A DNA stretch of 37,396 bases from an uncultured Chlorobiaceae bacterium (lineage in GTDB: Bacteria; Bacteroidota; Chlorobiia; Chlorobiales; Chlorobiaceae). Positions 34,433 to 37,396 of this stretch are shown in pieces (within the stretch, counting starts at the first letter, position 1; the number at the start of each line of letters is the position of its first letter). The notes beneath the pieces were generated by a model. It did not search any database. It saw nothing but the letters and a program-made list of their open reading frames with translations, and was not told where the DNA came from. The translations under genes were made by a program, and so were the position numbers. The stretch spans positions 1 to 37,396 of the forward strand of contig CAJEXQ010000020.1 of NCBI GenBank assembly GCA_903994635.1. Reading direction: 5' to 3'.

Positions 34433-34508
34433 GGCGGTTGAAACGGAGTTTTGCGGAATAGGGGTGGAAAAGCAAAAAACCCCATACGTGAATGCGGAGC
34501 CTTGGTAG
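34422..34508 (+). pseudogene. Residual start of JetC after intact jetB
   Basis: ATG 34422 overlaps the jetB stop and encodes MMSEAVETE, matching the start of the other JetC scrap, then unrelated residues and a stop after 28 codons. So jetC was cut within the first ten codons here. The following 180 bases to rhuM contain no gene I recognise. Confidence 0.6.
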
Positions 34509-34687
34509 TTTCGCCATGCGGGATGGTAATCTCACTTGCGTGAAGGCCTCTTTCGAGGACTTTAATCCGGTGCCGAAAGCAGAGCGGCACGAAAGAAATA
34601 TACAACTATCAGTCAAAATGAACAACCTGAATAAACTGACGCCCAATATGGTAATCCCTGAAGCAATGCTGTTTATGGCATCCGGGC

Positions 34688-35727
34688 TTACGCTTTGCCA
34701 TGGTTCCCGCCCCGTTTTCTGGAAGGTTTGATTTTCTTCAGTTTCAGTTCCACCTCAATAAAATGACGTTCCGCCTCAGTCGGCTTTTCCAACTGCGTCA
34801 ATCGAAACGTTTCATATTCGTCATGAGCCTTCTTTAACGCCTTTTCATGGGTCATATTCCCTGAGTGGGTCAACAGTTCACGACCGGTCATGGTAAGGAA
34901 TTGATGCAAACGGTCAATCCAGTCCTGCATCGTCATGGAAATGCGGTTCAATGCCTGAATTTCGGCAAGTTCAAGGTAAGCCGTTACAATCCTGTTGAGA
35001 AGATTGAGTTTTTCTTCACCGAGATAATTTTTGGCAACCTCAATATCCCGTTTGAGCAGTTTGGTTCCGGGATAGTTTGTGATGCCCATGTTTGGGCTGC
35101 CTGCATCAGCACGCTGATAAATCAGCTCCGCAGCAGTGTGCCCATGCGCTGCCCAGTGAATTTTGTTTTGAACCTGTTTGAAAAACAGCATAGTGGCATC
35201 AGATTTCGGATCATAGTCAATACTTGTGGCATAAATATCCAGCACCTTTCGCCAAAACACCTTTTCTGAGGATCGTATATCCCTGATACGGGCCAACAGC
35301 TCTTCAAAATAACGTCCCCCGCCAGCATCCTTGAGCCGTTCATCATCTATAGTGAATCCCTTGACAATGTACTCCTTCAGCTTTTGAGTCGCCCAGATTC
35401 TGAATTGCGTCCCTCGAATGCTGTTTACCCTGTAACCAACTGATATGATAGCGTCAAGATTGAAGTACTCAACCTGATAGATTTTTTCATCAGAGGCAGT
35501 TGTTGCAATTTTTGCAACAACTGCCTCTGATGAAGTTCGCCAGTCTCAAAAATGTTTTTCAAATGCCTGCTAATGCCAGACTTGTCTAATCCAAAAAGCT
35601 CGGCAATCTGATTGAGGTTCAGCCAGATGTTCTCATTCTCCAAACGAGTTTCAATGCGAATACGACCATCTTCGGTCTGGTAGAGCAGGAATTCCGTTTT
35701 TGCAGGTAGTTGACCGGGTTTACTCAT
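34688..35727 (-). pseudogene. RhuM-family protein, frameshifted
   Basis: From ATG 35727 (with GGAGGTGG ahead): EFLLYQTEDGRIRIETRLEN, LNQIAELFGLDKSGISRHL and KNIFETGEL are the RhuM N-terminus. At about 35535 the frame shifts; the next frame continues EAVVAKIATTASDEKIYQVE, YFNLDAIISVGYRVNSIRGT, FRIWATQKLKEYIVKGF, and to the C-terminal LNRISMTMQDWIDRL region and KKIKPSRKRGG at 34688. One added base would restore about 346 residues, the normal length. RhuM proteins often sit in restriction islands; function poorly known. Its ATG overlaps the stop of the methylase tail (ATGA). A perfect palindrome spans the lesion. Confidence 0.82.
35486..35534. repeat. Perfect 23-bp-arm palindrome with 3-base loop
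   Basis: Left arm 35486-35508, loop TTT, right arm 35512-35534; the arms are exact reverse complements (left arm starts TTCATCAGAGGCAGTTG). It lies inside the rhuM pseudogene right at the frameshift. The arm encoding ATTASDE is normal RhuM sequence; the other arm replaces the residues before it. Confidence 0.9.
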
Positions 35728-36062
35728 CCTTCCACCTCCCACATCCGTTTCATACACTCTTCCTCGATGAGGCAAACCTTCCTGTTTTTGTCATCCAGCT
35801 TGAGGTTCGGCAGGTTGTTGCTTCCGTTGACAGAGATAGTATCAAACTCGATATAGCGAGTGCTGATGCGGTTTTTCTGGAACCATTCATCAAGCATCAG
35901 GGTATCCTTTTCAAGATCGACGGTATGGTTGCGCCAGACAATCAGCACATTTTCGCGCTGACCGTTGTTTGGGTTCTGAGGATCCCTTGGCACCCATCCT
36001 TCATCCTGATCAAGCTGAAACAGCACCACAAGAGGGTTGCGCAGTTGTTGAGTTGTGGGCAT
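35724..36062 (-). pseudogene. C-terminal part of a type III-like adenine DNA methylase (Mod)
   Basis: A 112-codon frame with NVLIVWRNHTVDLEKDTLML, EFDTISVNGSNNLPNLKLDD and a C-terminal LIEEECMKRMWEVEG, the usual ending of type III Mod/ISP-like adenine methylases. The SAM-binding and catalytic parts (DPPY) are missing. ATG 36062 has AGGAG ten bases ahead, so the fragment could still be translated. It overlaps rhuM by ATGA. The region between it and the HTH gene upstream holds a 21-codon frame that may be the methylase start. Confidence 0.75.
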
Positions 36063-36148
36063 AATATTCAATCTCCTGTGAACAATGAACAGTGATAAGT
36101 ATTTTTTGTTACTTCGCGTTTTCTTCAGGGTAGCAAACCGGATTGCCA

Positions 36149-36214
36149 CTACTTCGCCAACACCAGAAAACATCTTTCTTGTTCGACTCCGACGATCCTC
36201 CAGCTTTCACTCAT
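36149..36214 (-). pseudogene. Possible N-terminal scrap of the downstream methylase gene
   Basis: ATG 36214 overlaps the stop of the HTH gene (ATGA) and encodes MSESWRIVGVEQERCFLVLAK then a stop. The tight coupling suggests the beginning of the gene whose C-terminus remains at 35724-36062, with the body deleted. No family match seen in 21 residues. Confidence 0.35.
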
Positions 36215-36369
36215 TTGTCTACCTCGTCCTTCCTGAATTTCCAGAAACGACCCATACGGTGGGCTGGCATTTCATTTTTATCAATCCATTTATACACGGT
36301 GTCCTTGCTGACACCAGGGTGACTGCAAATCTCATGGTTCGATAACCAACGGCCTTCAATCTCGACCAT
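36211..36369 (-). CDS. Excisionase-type helix-turn-helix protein, 52 residues
   Basis: Short MerR/excisionase-like HTH: WLSNHEIC, GVSKDTVYKWIDKNEMPAHR and MGRFWKFRKDEVDK form the HTH_17 pattern found in small DNA-binding proteins placed ahead of methylase or mobile-element genes. ATG 36369 has GGAG 8 bases upstream. Its stop overlaps the next ATG. Probably the regulator of the lost methylase operon. Confidence 0.78.
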   Translation of the reverse strand: MVEIEGRWLSNHEICSHPGVSKDTVYKWIDKNEMPAHRMGRFWKFRKDEVDK

Positions 36370-36655
36370 TTCTCGCGCTCCTCAATAATGGATAAATGAA
36401 AAAAAGAACTTTTTCAAAAATAGAGTACGCAACGCGAAGAATACAATTCTATTGCGCCATTTTAACATTTCATCTGATTTAAGCCAGTTTCATATAAAAA
36501 TAACACGAGTTGACTTCTGATTTTACTCTACCGCACAGTTTTACCACATAACGAATGCCCCCCTACCATCTCACATCCATAAATGGTTTGGATTGCCGTG
36601 CTCACGTCCCACAGTACTGATTGCCTATTTTTCAAGAACTACCCCTTGCATCATA
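36370..36655. other. Spacer between divergent HTH and toxin genes
   Basis: 286 bases without a gene. AT-rich; should hold the promoter of the HTH gene and, at its right edge, that of the toxin-antitoxin pair. No other structure noticed. Confidence 0.4.
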
Positions 36656-36670
36656 TACGGCATTGCCGTA
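36656..36670. promoter_or_regulatory. Palindrome upstream of the toxin gene, candidate operator
   Basis: TACGGCA-T-TGCCGTA, perfect 7-bp arms with a one-base centre, 10 bases before the toxin ATG. Type II modules with an HTH antitoxin are autorepressed at such palindromes overlapping the promoter. Confidence 0.6.
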
Positions 36671-36680
36671 CCTTAGCTTT

Positions 36681-37046
36681 ATGCATGTTGTTATTGAAAC
36701 GCCGGATTATCTTGCCGATGCCAAAGCTCTCGGGTTAACTGCAGATGAGCGTCGATCAATCGTCGATTGTATCGCGCAAACCCCTGATGCAGGAGTTGAA
36801 ATGAAAGGTACGGGCGGTGCGAGAAAAATTCGATTCGCTGGAAAGGGCAAAGGAAAAAGCGGAGGGTACAGGGTTGTTACTTTTTATGCCGGTGATGATA
36901 TTCCCGTGTTTCTCTTGTCTATATTTTCAAAAGGCGAAAGAGCAAATTTATCGCAAGCTGAAAGAAATGAACTGAAGCAAATTTTAGGATCGCTTGCTGA
37001 TGTTTACAAGAAAGGAGTTAAACACTATGTCCAAAGCAGGAAATAA
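36681..37046 (+). CDS. RelE/HigB-type toxin
   Basis: A 121-residue protein with the RelE-superfamily order: [59 protein letters not shown] (the basic substrate-facing strand), [20 protein letters not shown] and a C-terminal helix [15 protein letters not shown]. The family cleaves ribosome-bound mRNA. ATG 36681 is used because the longer upstream frame starts inside the operator region. The antitoxin gene begins 20 bases before this gene ends. Toxin-first order fits HigBA. Confidence 0.85.
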   Translation: MHVVIETPDYLADAKALGLTADERRSIVDCIAQTPDAGVEMKGTGGARKIRFAGKGKGKSGGYRVVTFYAGDDIPVFLLSIFSKGERANLSQAERNELKQILGSLADVYKKGVKHYVQSRK

Positions 37047-37317
37047 ACTTATCAAGTCCGCGAACCAGGCACTGGCCTATGCTCGCGGTGAAATTTCTGA
37101 TGGCTTTAACGTCAATGTTCCTGAGGAGATTGACGTTAAATCTATCCGCAACGGTTTGGGGTTGACACAACCAGAATTTTCTTTGCGGTTCGGGTTTGAT
37201 GTCAGGGCGGTGCAGGATTGGGAACAAAAACGCCGTCAACCTGATCGGGCGGCCCGGATTCTTTTAACCGTCATTGCCCATGAACCGGAGGCTGTCAATA
37301 GAGCCTTGGCGCATTAG
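37027..37317 (+). CDS. HigA-type HTH antitoxin
   Basis: A 96-residue protein; residues about 38-75 ([38 protein letters not shown]) form an XRE-type helix-turn-helix typical of HigA antitoxins paired with RelE/HigB toxins. AAGGAG lies 8 bases ahead of ATG 37027. It binds the toxin and represses the operon, probably at the palindrome 36656-36670. The last 79 bases of the window after it contain nothing recognisable. Confidence 0.83.
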   Translation: MSKAGNKLIKSANQALAYARGEISDGFNVNVPEEIDVKSIRNGLGLTQPEFSLRFGFDVRAVQDWEQKRRQPDRAARILLTVIAHEPEAVNRALAH

Positions 37318-37396
37318 GAGATCAGGGAATTATACGTCATCCATTCTACCTATCGACATAAAGGGCTATAAAAACTCCTTATTCCAAATAAAGAAC

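Noticed and set aside
34433..34687. Possible mobile-element or intron scrap downstream of jetB
   Set aside because: Some phrases felt familiar, such as TTGGTAGTTTCGCCATGC, but I could not place them in any element and found no structure or reading frame to support it.

Overview
This window looks like a chromosomal accessory region, essentially a defence-island graveyard, from a Gram-negative bacterium. There are no rRNA, tRNA or core housekeeping genes to fix the taxonomy. My impression from overall style (mixed GC, Bcr/CflA pump, DUF2064 glycosyltransferase-like protein, radical SAM plus methyltransferase pair, dense decayed restriction and toxin loci) is a green sulfur bacterium (Chlorobiaceae), but this is an inference. 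Base composition changes sharply along the window: about 4.6-7.4 kb is very AT-rich, with ribosome-binding-site-poor, Bacteroidetes-like genes, while 17.1-20.9 kb is GC-rich. That fits repeated horizontal acquisition.

Layout. 0-0.34 kb: the end of an IS3-family insertion sequence abuts the last 70-odd codons of a heavy-metal RND efflux pump. 0.6-4.6 kb: an operon of a PHP-domain/SMC-like ATPase (TrlF-like), an AlbA_2/GHKL-ATPase protein and a truncated DUF4276 (TOPRIM-like) gene. 5.3-7.4 kb: a second system made of a DUF4062 protein and another AlbA_2/GHKL protein. 7.5-15.9 kb (minus strand): a wrecked type I restriction-modification operon (hsdM, hsdS, hsdR, M48-type peptidase) into which hipBA, hicAB, DUF4062 fragments and a DUF4062/GHKL deletion fusion are interleaved. 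hsdM is interrupted by a 262-bp inverted copy of the hsdR/peptidase junction, hsdS carries one amber codon, and hsdR is frameshifted and lacks most of its length. 16.1-16.8 kb: a SAM methyltransferase. 17.1-21.3 kb: an apparently intact three-gene set, an archaeal-type ATPase, a STAND-like ATPase with C-terminal TPRs and a small coiled-coil protein with a C-terminal membrane anchor, preceded by three evenly spaced operator-like sites. This is the best candidate for an undescribed system. 21.4-26.0 kb: metabolic/transport genes (Bcr/CflA exporter, methyltransferase, radical SAM/SPASM-like enzyme, DUF2064). 26.3-28.7 kb: a decayed IS110-type transposase and a second hipBA locus whose hipA is broken. 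28.7-34.5 kb: a shattered Wadjet (JetABCD) locus. jetA and one jetB are intact in sequence, a second jetB copy carries an in-frame deletion, jetC survives only as terminal scraps, and jetD is inverted and broken. A TPR-YeiH pseudogene sits in the middle. 34.7-37.3 kb: a rhuM pseudogene containing a perfect 23-bp-arm palindrome, the tail of a type III-like DNA methylase, a small excisionase-type HTH gene, and a RelE/HigB-type toxin with its HTH antitoxin.

How it works together. Genes that look functional are TrlF-like/AlbA, DUF4062/AlbA, hipBA copy 1, hicAB, the two-ATPase set, the exporter, the radical SAM/methyltransferase genes, DUF2064 and the relE-higA type pair. Large nuclease and ATPase systems (type I RM, Wadjet, type III-like Mod, RhuM) are dead or dying, whereas most small toxin-antitoxin pairs remain open. 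The many lesions are readable: single-base changes, deletions between short direct repeats, microhomology junctions and palindrome-templated changes.
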